A DNA stretch of 64,000 nt, taken from NCBI GenBank assembly GCA_902575715.1, contig CACGSI010000001.1, positions 1-64,000 of the forward strand, given 5' to 3'. The notes below the pieces were generated by a model. The model saw only the letters and a program-made list of their open reading frames with translations. It was not told the origin of the DNA and ran no database searches. The translations under genes and the position numbers were made by a program. The stretch is from an uncultured SAR324 cluster bacterium. GTDB lineage: Bacteria; SAR324; NAC60-12. Below, one piece after another: positions 45,161 through 54,340 of this stretch (position 1 is the first letter of the stretch; the number at the start of each line of letters is the position of its first letter).

Positions 45161-45700
45161 TTACTTTTCTGCCAAATTGTTTTTAACTTCTGATAACCAA
45201 TTTCCTATAAAATTCTGTTGATAATCAGGCATATCATAACGTTGTTCTAGAATGAATTTTTCCAAATAAGGCCTTGTGTTTATAAAAAATTCATTTCTCC
45301 ATGATTTGCTTTTAATTAATTCTACATCATATTTTAGATCCCCTACTCCAATTTGTCTTCTGAAGAAAAAGCTATGTAATTTGTATCCTTTTGCAATAAA
45401 TGATAAATTAATTGATGTTGCTTTTAAATCAAAATCTATATGGAAATCTCCTTTTTTATTAGGGAATACAATTCTAGATTTTGGGACATAAATTGGAGAT
45501 TCATTTTCAAATTGAATAAATCGGGAGAAGTATTCAGTAATCACAATAAAACTATCTGATTTAAGTAATTCTCCTCCTTTCTGCATTAAGGTGCCTTTTA
45601 TATATAGAGTACCTAATCCTAATTTGTATTTAAGTTTTTCAGGATAGCACCCAACTATAGTTAATGTTATCAAGGCAAAAATTTTTATTTTGTGTTTCAT
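45161..45700 (-). CDS. Hypothetical lipoprotein
   Basis: 179 residues. The N-terminus is a lipoprotein signal peptide with lipobox TIVGC (Cys at about 18), to be processed by Lgt and signal peptidase II. The mature part is mostly beta and begins with GTLYIKGTLMQKGGELLKSD, which looks like a carboxypeptidase-regulatory-like strand pair. The tail is helical and charged. No assigned family. It is convergent with the isoaspartyl peptidase gene and divergent from secA, with about 258 bases of AT-rich DNA on the secA side, where I see no clear element. Confidence 0.6.
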   Translation of the reverse strand: MKHKIKIFALITLTIVGCYPEKLKYKLGLGTLYIKGTLMQKGGELLKSDSFIVITEYFSRFIQFENESPIYVPKSRIVFPNKKGDFHIDFDLKATSINLSFIAKGYKLHSFFFRRQIGVGDLKYDVELIKSKSWRNEFFINTRPYLEKFILEQRYDMPDYQQNFIGNWLSEVKNNLAEK

Positions 45701-45958
45701 TTTAACAAAAATTATGGGTTTCTCTATTCAAGAAGATAATTAAACTCTTTAGAATTGCAAGTTATTGTTTAAGTTTGTAAAAAACTTTTAACCTTTGTAA
45801 TTCTTGACCAGTTAGGTTGGTTTTGTTAGACTTAGGGTGTTAATTTGACTTTGCTCAAACCTATTTTAAGGTTTTGATTAAGATAATTAGTCAGATCTTT
45901 TAATTTAATCAATAATTCTTAAAAAATTTTCTTCGCTATTAAAAATTAAAAGGAAAAG

Positions 45959-48682
45959 ATGTGGTATTCAATTAAAAAACTTTTCGGTGATGAAAATAAT
46001 AAAAAGTTAAAGAAATATCAAAAATTTGTAGATGAAATAAATTCATTGGAGCAAGAAACAAAGTTATTAAAAGATGGAGATTTTCGCAAAAAAACCGAAG
46101 AATTTAGAAAAAGACATAATGAGGGTGAAGATATAGATAATTTTATCCCAGAAGCATTTGCATTAGTTCGGGAGGCATCAAGTCGGGTAATAGGGGAAAG
46201 ACATTATGATGTGCAATTACTCGGAGGTTTAGCCCTTCACTTTGGTAATATTGCAGAAATGGCTACTGGGGAAGGCAAAACTCTTTCTTCCACATGTCCA
46301 GTTTATCTTAACGCACTGTCTGGGAGAGGAGTTCATATTATTACTCCTAATGATTATTTAGCCAAACGTGATAGTAAATGGATGGGGCAAATATTTGAGT
46401 TTTTGGGTTTAAGTGTTGGATTGATCCAACATGGTGTTTACGATGATAACAGACGATCTGCATATTTGTCGGATATAACATATGGAACAAATAATGAGTT
46501 TGGCTTTGATTATTTAAGGGATAATATGAAATTTTCTTTAGATGATTATGTCCAGAGAGAATTTAATTTTGCTGTAGTTGATGAAGTAGACAGTATACTT
46601 ATAGATGAAGCTAGAACTCCTCTTATTATAAGTGGTCCGACTGAAGATAATGTTGAAAAATATCACCAAATCAATAAGTTTGTTTATGGTCTGACCAGAG
46701 AGATTCGTAAAGAGGAAGTAGGGAAATTACCTCAAGATCAAATACATAATATTCCTTCAAATTTAGATGAAGTAGAAGATCATGAAATTGTTCGTGATGG
46801 TGATTATGCCCTGGATGAAAGAGCCAGGAGCATTAACCTAACTGATCAAGGTTCTGTGAAAATTGAAAAGCGTCTCGCAGACCTTTTAGTAGATGGTACT
46901 AGCTTGTTTGATTATGAAAATATGGAAATATTGCATCATGTCAACCAAGCATTAAAGGCACATTATATGTTTAACAAAGATGTTGATTATGTTGTACAAG
47001 ATGGACAGGTAGTTATTGTAGATGAGTTTACCGGCAGACTAATGCCTGGAAGAAGATTTAGTGATGGGCTTCATCAGGCCTTAGAAGCTAAAGAAGGAGT
47101 TAATGTGGAGAGAGAAAATCAGACACTCGCTACCATTACTTTTCAGAATTATTTTCGTCTATATAAAAAACTGTCTGGAATGACTGGTACTGCAGATACG
47201 GAAAGAAATGAATTTAAAAAAATTTATAATTTAGGTGTTGTTGTTATTCCAACTAATAAACCTCTAATTCGAAAAGATCTTTCTGATGTGGTATTAAAAA
47301 CAGTAGATGCAAAATATAGAGCTACGATAGAGCGGATTAAAGAGTTACATGGAAAAGGGCAACCTGTTCTAGTTGGGACAGTTTCTATAGAAGGTTCTGA
47401 GTCTATTAGTAAGCTATTACGAAAAAATAATATTGAGCATGAAGTGCTTAATGCCAAACATCACGAACGTGAAGCAGAAATTATTTCTAATGCAGGTCAG
47501 TTTGGCTCAGTTACTATAGCAACTAATATGGCGGGTAGAGGTACAGATATTAAACCTTCAGATGAATCTCTAAAAGTTGGAGGGTTGTTTGTATTGGGAA
47601 CAGGAAGACATGACAGTCGCCGAATAGATAATCAATTAAGAGGTCGCTCTGGAAGACAAGGTGACCCGGGAGCGACACAGTTTCTATTATCATTGGAAGA
47701 TGATCTACTAAGGATTTTTGGAGGGGAACGTATTTCTAATTTGATGGATAAACTTAATATAGAAGAAGATGAGCCAATCGAACATGTATTTATTACTCGA
47801 GCAATAGGGAATGCGCAAAAAAAAGTTGAAGGATATCATTTTGATATTCGAAAACATGTATTGGAATATGATGATGTTATGGAAAAGCAAAGATCCATAA
47901 TTTATGGGAGAAGAAGAGAAATTCTTGGTGATGGAGTTAATAATCTAATTCTAGAAATGTGTTTTAGTATATTTGATAAATTTTTCGAAGAACATTGTTC
48001 AGAAAAATTTGTCGATCAATGGGATCTTCAAGGTTTTAAAAGATCTTTTGAGGGAGTGTTCGAGAAATTACCTAATGAAAAATGGTATGAAGATGAAATT
48101 GAACCAAATGAATATTCAGAAAAGTTTTATGATTGGATTGAAAAAATTTATGAACAAAAAATCGATTTTTTTAAAAAAGTTGCAGAACAAAATCTAGAAA
48201 AAAGTGTTTCTGAAGTAGAAAGTAAAGATGTTTTGAATCAAATGGTTCTTGATTTGGAGAGACAAGTATTACTTAAAGTTAATGATAATTTATGGAAAGA
48301 TCACTTACTCTCAATGGATCATTTGCGAGAAGGTATTGGTTTGGTAGGTTATGCCCAAAAAAAACCACTAGATGAGTATAGGAAACAAGCTTTTGAAATG
48401 TTTTCTGATCTAATGGATAGAATAGATTTTGAAGCTGTTAGTACATTTTTTAAATTAACGATTGCAAACCCTATAGTTGAGACAGAGTCTAAAAAGTCAG
48501 CAGTTGACGATTTAGAATTCATACATGGAGAAGTAGATAATCAATCATATAAACAAGAAAATGAGTCCCCTAAATCCCAGCCTATTAGGGCAAAACCTTC
48601 AATTGGTAGGAATGAACCATGCCCTTGTGGGAGTGGTAAAAAATATAAAAAGTGTTGTGGATTAGCTAAAAAGATAGCCTAA
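45959..48682 (+). CDS. secA: Preprotein translocase ATPase SecA
   Basis: Motor that drives proteins through SecYEG. 907 residues. Walker A is [11 protein letters not shown], the DEAD-like box is [17 protein letters not shown], and NMAGRGTDI plus [13 protein letters not shown] form motifs V and VI. The preprotein cross-linking region and helical scaffold follow. The C-terminal zinc motif [13 protein letters not shown], which binds SecB and lipids, is intact. It ends in a strong terminator. secM is absent. Confidence 0.97.
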   Translation: MWYSIKKLFGDENNKKLKKYQKFVDEINSLEQETKLLKDGDFRKKTEEFRKRHNEGEDIDNFIPEAFALVREASSRVIGERHYDVQLLGGLALHFGNIAEMATGEGKTLSSTCPVYLNALSGRGVHIITPNDYLAKRDSKWMGQIFEFLGLSVGLIQHGVYDDNRRSAYLSDITYGTNNEFGFDYLRDNMKFSLDDYVQREFNFAVVDEVDSILIDEARTPLIISGPTEDNVEKYHQINKFVYGLTREIRKEEVGKLPQDQIHNIPSNLDEVEDHEIVRDGDYALDERARSINLTDQGSVKIEKRLADLLVDGTSLFDYENMEILHHVNQALKAHYMFNKDVDYVVQDGQVVIVDEFTGRLMPGRRFSDGLHQALEAKEGVNVERENQTLATITFQNYFRLYKKLSGMTGTADTERNEFKKIYNLGVVVIPTNKPLIRKDLSDVVLKTVDAKYRATIERIKELHGKGQPVLVGTVSIEGSESISKLLRKNNIEHEVLNAKHHEREAEIISNAGQFGSVTIATNMAGRGTDIKPSDESLKVGGLFVLGTGRHDSRRIDNQLRGRSGRQGDPGATQFLLSLEDDLLRIFGGERISNLMDKLNIEEDEPIEHVFITRAIGNAQKKVEGYHFDIRKHVLEYDDVMEKQRSIIYGRRREILGDGVNNLILEMCFSIFDKFFEEHCSEKFVDQWDLQGFKRSFEGVFEKLPNEKWYEDEIEPNEYSEKFYDWIEKIYEQKIDFFKKVAEQNLEKSVSEVESKDVLNQMVLDLERQVLLKVNDNLWKDHLLSMDHLREGIGLVGYAQKKPLDEYRKQAFEMFSDLMDRIDFEAVSTFFKLTIANPIVETESKKSAVDDLEFIHGEVDNQSYKQENESPKSQPIRAKPSIGRNEPCPCGSGKKYKKCCGLAKKIA

Positions 48683-48700
48683 AAACTCTTTTAGGTTTTT
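48678..48700 (+). terminator. Intrinsic terminator at the end of secA
   Basis: CCTAAAA and TTTTAGG form a perfect 7-base stem with loop ACTC, followed directly by TTTTT. The secA stop codon lies within the left arm. This is the clearest rho-independent terminator of the window. Confidence 0.8.
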
Positions 48701-48828
48701 AAAAATTTAAATCATTTAAATATTTTAAAAAAATTGAAGCAAGAATTCCAAATGTCTCCAAGATTTTAATGAAATAATAAGTTGCGAATACTTACCCCAC
48801 TTACCAAATTTAATTAAATGAATAAAAA

Positions 48829-51498
48829 ATGACCTTTATCAACAAATCTTACAATCCAAAAGAATTTGAAAAAGAGATTTCAAAAAAGTGGGATTTAATT
48901 GGTGCATTCAATGCCGATAGAAATTCCGAAAAACCTTCTTTTACCATTTCAATGCCTCCACCAAATGCTACTGGGCAGTTGCATGTAGGTCATGCTGTTA
49001 TGTTAGTGTTGGAAGATATTTTCATCAGATGGAAGCGTATGGATGGTTATGAGGCTCTTTGGCTTCCCGGAACTGATCATGCGGCAATTGCAACTGAAAA
49101 TGTTGTTTTACAACAGATAAAAGATGAAGAAGGGATCTCTGATCCTAGATCTACTCTTGGTAGGGAAGAAGTTTTAAGAAGAATAGAATGTTATGTAAAA
49201 AATTCTCAGGGTATTATTCGTAATCAGATTAAGGCATTAGGATCAAGTTGTGATTGGAGTCGCGAAAGATATACAATGGACGATCAACTGAATCGTTGTG
49301 TTAATGAAACATTCAAAAGAATGTATAATGATGGTTTAATCTTTAGAGGTCCAAGAATCGTTAACTGGGATCCCATTTTAAAAACAAATGTTTCAGATGA
49401 TGAGGTTGAGAGGAAGGATACAAAATCACCGTTTTACACTTTTCAATATGGCCCATTTCAAATTGGAACAGTTCGTCCAGAGACTAAATTTGGTGATAAA
49501 TATGTTGTTATGAATCCAAATGATATCAGATACAAAGAATATAAACATGGAGAAAATATTGATTGTGAATGGATAAATGGGAAAATAAAGGCCACTATTA
49601 TTAAAGATAGTGTCGTAGATCCGGAATTTGGAACTGGAGTTATGACAATAACACCTTGGCATGATCATGTTGATTTTGGAATTGCTGAAAGACATGGATT
49701 AGACAAAGAACAAATTATAGATTTTGAAGGGAATTTACTTCCTATTGCAAAAGAATTTGAAGGTATGTCAATAGATCAAGCAAGACCCAAAATTGTAGAA
49801 AAATTAAAAAACAAGGGCTTATTAGTTAATGTTGATTCAAATTATTCTCATAGTAAAGCATTTAATAGTCGAGGAGGAGGTGCGATTGAACCACAAATTA
49901 GAGAACAGTGGTTTATTGATGTACGAAAAAGATCAGTGAAGTGGAAAGGAAAAAAACATAGCCTTAAAGAAATTATGTTAGACGTTATAACTTCTGGAGA
50001 TATTAAATTAGTTCCTGAAAGATTTAAATCAACCTATTTCTATTGGATCGAAAATTTACAAGACTGGTGTATTTCTAGACAAATTTGGTGGGGACATAGA
50101 ATTCCAGTATTTTATCGTAATGATGAGGTTAAAGTCAGTATTATCCCACTAAAAGCTAAAGACGGTTGGGAGCAGGATCCTGATACACTTGATACTTGGT
50201 TTTCCTCAGCTCTTTGGACTTGGAGTACTCTTATAGATCCAGAATTAGCAAAAAATTATTCTCTTCCTATACAAGATCTCTTAAAAGGTAGTAAAGATTT
50301 TCAAAAATTCCATCCGACAGACATTATGGAAACAGGATATGATATTTTGTTTTTTTGGGTAGCTAGAATGATTTTGATGACAACATATATGATAAATGAA
50401 ATTCCCTTTAAAACAGTATATTTACATGGATTAATAAGGACTCGGGATGGGAAAAAGATGTCTAAATCTGAGCCAAAAACCATAATTGATCCTTTAGAGA
50501 GTATAGAAAAATTTGGTGCAGATAGTCTTCGAATCTCTTTGATTTTGGGGACTGGACCTGGACAAGATCTAAGATTATATCAGGAAAAATTAGAAAGCAG
50601 CTGGCGTTTTGCAAACAAGATTTGGAATGCAGGAAGATATATTTTAATTACTATCCAAAAAGATACTTCATTAGATCCTCCCAAAACAGTTGATTCTGAA
50701 CTGTCTGGCTGGCTTTTACATGGTCTTAACAATTTAATTCTATATACTCAAGCGGGGCTTAACACTCATCGTTTATCTGATGTCGCAGATAATCTTAAAA
50801 GTTTTTTTTGGAGTAATTTTTGTGATTGGTATTTGGAAATGTACAAAAATTCAGAACGCTCACTGGAAGATAATCAAGTACTTGCTTATGCGTTCACAAC
50901 TTTGCTAAAGTTGCTGCATCCATTCCTTCCATTTGTTACAGAAAAACTTTGGGGATTTTTTGATCAATCAAAAATTTTAGCTATTAGTGAATGGCCACAA
51001 CCTCAAAAATATAATTTTAGTTTAGAATATGATCGCATTGAAATAATAAAAGAATGTATTTCTGAAATAAGAGCATTGCGGGAGAAAACAAATATATCAA
51101 TAAAACAAAAGATTGAAGTCACCCTAGAATCCGAAAAGCATGCAAAGCTGTTCAGGATCCATAGTAGAATGATAGTGAGTCTTGCCAGACTAGATAATTT
51201 GAAAATTTATGAAAAAGAGTCCAAAAACATAAAAGATGATCTTTGTTCATATTTTAAGGAAACTTTAGTAACTGTCGAAGCTTCATTAGTTAACAGAAAA
51301 AAGGAAATTGATGATTTGAAGAAAAAATTAAAAACAGAAATGGATTTTTTAGAAAAGAGTCAAAAAAAGTTAAAAAATGAAGGTTTTTTAAATAAAGCAC
51401 CTCAAAAAATAGTATTAGAATTAAGAGAAAAGGTTGCTTTAACAGAAAAAACTGTTTTTGTTCTTAAAAAAAAATTAATAGATTTAGACATTAAATAA
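48829..51498 (+). CDS. valS: Valyl-tRNA synthetase
   Basis: Charges tRNA-Val. 889 residues, class I. The HIGH-type motif is PPPNATGQLHVGHAVML and the KMSKS motif is GKKMSKSEPKTI. The editing domain lies between, with the strand that contains GTGVMTITPWHDHVD. The tRNA anticodon-binding part follows, and the C-terminal ~70 residues form the coiled coil typical of ValRS (KEIDDLKKKLKTEMDFLEKSQ). It begins after the secA terminator and is followed by the Gfo/Idh gene after 29 bases. Confidence 0.97.
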   Translation: MTFINKSYNPKEFEKEISKKWDLIGAFNADRNSEKPSFTISMPPPNATGQLHVGHAVMLVLEDIFIRWKRMDGYEALWLPGTDHAAIATENVVLQQIKDEEGISDPRSTLGREEVLRRIECYVKNSQGIIRNQIKALGSSCDWSRERYTMDDQLNRCVNETFKRMYNDGLIFRGPRIVNWDPILKTNVSDDEVERKDTKSPFYTFQYGPFQIGTVRPETKFGDKYVVMNPNDIRYKEYKHGENIDCEWINGKIKATIIKDSVVDPEFGTGVMTITPWHDHVDFGIAERHGLDKEQIIDFEGNLLPIAKEFEGMSIDQARPKIVEKLKNKGLLVNVDSNYSHSKAFNSRGGGAIEPQIREQWFIDVRKRSVKWKGKKHSLKEIMLDVITSGDIKLVPERFKSTYFYWIENLQDWCISRQIWWGHRIPVFYRNDEVKVSIIPLKAKDGWEQDPDTLDTWFSSALWTWSTLIDPELAKNYSLPIQDLLKGSKDFQKFHPTDIMETGYDILFFWVARMILMTTYMINEIPFKTVYLHGLIRTRDGKKMSKSEPKTIIDPLESIEKFGADSLRISLILGTGPGQDLRLYQEKLESSWRFANKIWNAGRYILITIQKDTSLDPPKTVDSELSGWLLHGLNNLILYTQAGLNTHRLSDVADNLKSFFWSNFCDWYLEMYKNSERSLEDNQVLAYAFTTLLKLLHPFLPFVTEKLWGFFDQSKILAISEWPQPQKYNFSLEYDRIEIIKECISEIRALREKTNISIKQKIEVTLESEKHAKLFRIHSRMIVSLARLDNLKIYEKESKNIKDDLCSYFKETLVTVEASLVNRKKEIDDLKKKLKTEMDFLEKSQKKLKNEGFLNKAPQKIVLELREKVALTEKTVFVLKKKLIDLDIK

Positions 51499-51527
51499 AT
51501 ACTTTTTAAAATTTTGCTAAATTTAAA

Positions 51528-52448
51528 ATGCTAAAAACAGCTGTCATAGGAGTAGGTTACCTTGGTAAATTTCATGCACAAAAGTATGCGGGAATAGAAG
51601 ACTCTAAACTAATTGGAGTAGTTGATCTGGATGAAAATAAAGGAGAGAAAATAGCAGAAGAACTAAAGGTAAAATTTTTTAAAGACTATAATAAAATTTT
51701 GGATATAGTAGATGCAGTAAGCATTGTTGTTCCAACCATTCACCATTATGAAATAGCAAAAATTTTCTTAGAAAGAGGAATAAATGTTTTGTTGGAAAAA
51801 CCATTTGCATCAACAATAGAGCAAGCTGAAATTTTGAAACGAATTGCAAGTGAAAAAAATGTGTGTTTACAAATAGGACATCTAGAAAGATTTAATCCCG
51901 TATTTGTAGAATTTAAAAAAATAATTAATAAGCCAAAGTTTATTGAAAATATTCGTATTGCTCCATTCCCTAAAAGAGGAACAGACGTTGATGTTATTAT
52001 GGACATTATGATACATGATATTGATTTAGTTTTGTCGGTAGTAGGAGAATATCCTAATTATATTGAGAGTACAGGAATAGATATTATTACTAAAAAAATT
52101 GATTTGGCAAATGCACGTTTACGATTCCCTTCTGGTTGTATTGCAAATTTGACAGCAAGCAGAGTTTCAGATAAATCAGAGAGAAAAATGAGGATTTTCC
52201 AATCAGGCTTATATCTGTCTTTAGATTACGGCACTGGTCAAGCTAGAAAGCTAGAGGTCGATAAAGATTCAACTTTGTTTGCTGAAGAACTATCCCCAGA
52301 TACTTTTCAATTTGAAAAAGGAGATGCTTTACTAGCAGAAATTAAAAGTTTTTTGTTATCGGTTAGAGAGGGAGAAAAACCTAAGGTTACAGCCCAAGAT
52401 GGACTTAACGCAATGCGGGTTGCATGGCAAATTAAAAATAGTTTATAG
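51528..52448 (+). CDS. Gfo/Idh/MocA family oxidoreductase
   Basis: 306 residues. NAD(P)-binding VIGVGYLGKFHAQKY at the start, the EKP motif in LLEKPFAST, and the GHLERFNPVF and DIMIHDIDLVLSV segments that carry the catalytic lysine/histidine pattern. The C-terminal half is the family's open beta sheet. Related enzymes sit in lipid A gene clusters as UDP-GlcNAc 3-dehydrogenase (GnnA), and here lptF and lolA follow, which makes an envelope-sugar role attractive. gnnB and lpx genes are not in the window, so the substrate is open. Ten bases separate it from lptF. Confidence 0.82.
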   Translation: MLKTAVIGVGYLGKFHAQKYAGIEDSKLIGVVDLDENKGEKIAEELKVKFFKDYNKILDIVDAVSIVVPTIHHYEIAKIFLERGINVLLEKPFASTIEQAEILKRIASEKNVCLQIGHLERFNPVFVEFKKIINKPKFIENIRIAPFPKRGTDVDVIMDIMIHDIDLVLSVVGEYPNYIESTGIDIITKKIDLANARLRFPSGCIANLTASRVSDKSERKMRIFQSGLYLSLDYGTGQARKLEVDKDSTLFAEELSPDTFQFEKGDALLAEIKSFLLSVREGEKPKVTAQDGLNAMRVAWQIKNSL

Positions 52449-52457
52449 AAATATTTT

Positions 52458-53558
52458 ATGCTAATTTCTCGTTCAATATTTTTTCAATTAATTTTTCCAT
52501 TTGTGCTTTCCCTTGGAATACTTACATTTATTCTTTCCATGGAAACTGTATATCGCCTAATATACTTGATTGTTGACAAAGGGGTTAGTGTTTTTAGTGT
52601 ATGTTTAATGTTAATTTATAGACTCCCTCAATTCGTTTCAGTTACCATCCCTTTAGCAATTGTAATAACTTGTGTGATATTAATGGTGAGGCTTTCAGCA
52701 GATAATGAGATCACAGCTATGTATTCTATAGGTATTGGTCTTTGGGAAATTTGTCTCCCATTTATTGTATTTGGCATATTTGCAACAGCCCTTGCTTTAA
52801 GTGTAACACTATGGCTCCAACCGTCTGGTTATGCAGCATTTGAAAGAGAAAAAATTCGAGTTCTAAAGACTCAAACAGCAAAAACTATTGAACCATTGGT
52901 TTTAAATTACGACTTCCCAGGCAAAGTTTTACATGTTCAAGAGAAAGGTAAAGATGAGGAACTTAGTGGTGTTTTTATAACAGATCGAGAATTTTCTGAG
53001 GATTCAATGGTTACTATTGCCGATCGAGGTCGCATAAAAGTTAGAGAAGGTGAAAGGGACCTAGTCCTTTTTCTAGAAGACGGATTGATTCATTTCCAAA
53101 GTTCTAGAGATAATTATCGTACAATTGCTTTCCAAAAATTTAATTATATTTTTAGACCACCACAGATAGTTCCTGAAAAAAAAGGTGGCCATATTTGGGG
53201 AGAATCAACGATTTCCCTTTGGAAGAAATCGGGTCATTCTTCTGAAATTGAGTTATTTTTAAGACTTACAACTCCTTGGGCTTGTTTGGCTTTTGCTATG
53301 AGTATTGTTTCTATAGGAATTATCGGGCCTAGAAGAGGGAAATCAGGCATTTATTTACGCGCTTTAATCTTAGTTGTTGTTTATTATATTTTATGGATTG
53401 CGGCAAAGGAAATGACAATGAATCTAAATTATGAGCCTTACGTTCTATGGCTACCTCCCTTAATAATATTTATTTTTGGTTGTTACAGTTTATATAAAAA
53501 TAATTTTAATCTACAAAATATTTTTCAAGTTTTTGGATCTTACAATAAAATTTTTTGA
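52458..53558 (+). CDS. lptF: Lipopolysaccharide export permease LptF
   Basis: Inner-membrane subunit of the LptB2FG exporter that moves LPS to the outer membrane. 366 residues. Six membrane segments in the typical order: three at the N-terminus up to residue ~125, then a periplasmic beta domain (about 140-265), then three at the C-terminus. The LptF/G YjgP/YjgQ family opening MLISRSIFFQLIFPFVLSL is clear. LptG is not next to it, so whether this is F or G is less sure; the position of a single copy fits the pattern in which the two genes lie apart. It is in line with lolA, 12 bases downstream. Confidence 0.85.
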   Translation: MLISRSIFFQLIFPFVLSLGILTFILSMETVYRLIYLIVDKGVSVFSVCLMLIYRLPQFVSVTIPLAIVITCVILMVRLSADNEITAMYSIGIGLWEICLPFIVFGIFATALALSVTLWLQPSGYAAFEREKIRVLKTQTAKTIEPLVLNYDFPGKVLHVQEKGKDEELSGVFITDREFSEDSMVTIADRGRIKVREGERDLVLFLEDGLIHFQSSRDNYRTIAFQKFNYIFRPPQIVPEKKGGHIWGESTISLWKKSGHSSEIELFLRLTTPWACLAFAMSIVSIGIIGPRRGKSGIYLRALILVVVYYILWIAAKEMTMNLNYEPYVLWLPPLIIFIFGCYSLYKNNFNLQNIFQVFGSYNKIF

Positions 53559-53570
53559 GGTATTAATTTA

Positions 53571-54266
53571 ATGACTTTTATATTTGATAATTATTTTTAT
53601 AAAAATTTTATGAAAAATAGCAAAATTTTTTTTATCACTGTTTTTATATTTTTTTTTTCTGTTCAAGCTCAGAGCAATGAAAATGAATTACTTAAATTGA
53701 TACAAATACAGTACAAAAATATTTCAAGTTTCTCAGGGCAATTTGTTCAAACTAGTTTTAAAAAAAATTCAGTAACTCCATCTAAGAAAGCTAACGGTGA
53801 GATAATTTATAAACGTCCTGGTAAGATGCTTTGGTCTTATAAAGTTCCTGAAGAGCACCTACTTGTTACAAATGGAGAATTTGTATGGTTATTTGATCCA
53901 CTTTTAGAAAATGTTACTATTCAAAATTTGAAAAAAATTGAAGGAGGTACGGCACTTTCATTTTTGTTGGGAGTAGGTGACTTAAATAAAGATTTTTTAA
54001 GCAGAGATATTAGTTTTTTCTTACTTAAATCTCAAGATGGTTTAATGGTTGAAATGGTACCAAAAAAATATAATTCAAATTTGGAATTTATTCAGCTTCA
54101 AGTAAATCCTGATACATATAACTTAAAAAAAATTCTTCTAATGGGATTAAATGGAGATTTTAGAACTATCGAGTTAAAGTCCATTAAGTATAACATTGAT
54201 CTAGATGACAAACTTTTTGAATTTAAAATAACTGAAGATATGGAAGTTATTAAAGCAAGTCAATGA
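53571..54266 (+). CDS. lolA: Outer-membrane lipoprotein carrier protein LolA
   Basis: Periplasmic chaperone that carries lipoproteins from LolCDE to the outer membrane. 231 residues as read. A signal peptide ends near SVQAQS. The mature fold shows FSGQFVQTSF, GEIIYKRPGKMLWSY, VTNGEFVWLFDPLLENVTI and the later VNPDTYNLKKILL, all LolA features. GAGGT lies upstream of the ATG at 53571; a second ATG at 53610 (MKNSKIFF) would give a more usual n-region but has no such site. The neighbour lptF supports an outer-membrane assembly unit. Confidence 0.88.
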   Translation: MTFIFDNYFYKNFMKNSKIFFITVFIFFFSVQAQSNENELLKLIQIQYKNISSFSGQFVQTSFKKNSVTPSKKANGEIIYKRPGKMLWSYKVPEEHLLVTNGEFVWLFDPLLENVTIQNLKKIEGGTALSFLLGVGDLNKDFLSRDISFFLLKSQDGLMVEMVPKKYNSNLEFIQLQVNPDTYNLKKILLMGLNGDFRTIELKSIKYNIDLDDKLFEFKITEDMEVIKASQ

Positions 54267-54340
54267 TTTTATTTAAAAATAAGTTCTAAATTTTATGGAA
54301 TATAATTTTTCATCTTTTTATAAAAAAATATTTTTTTAAA

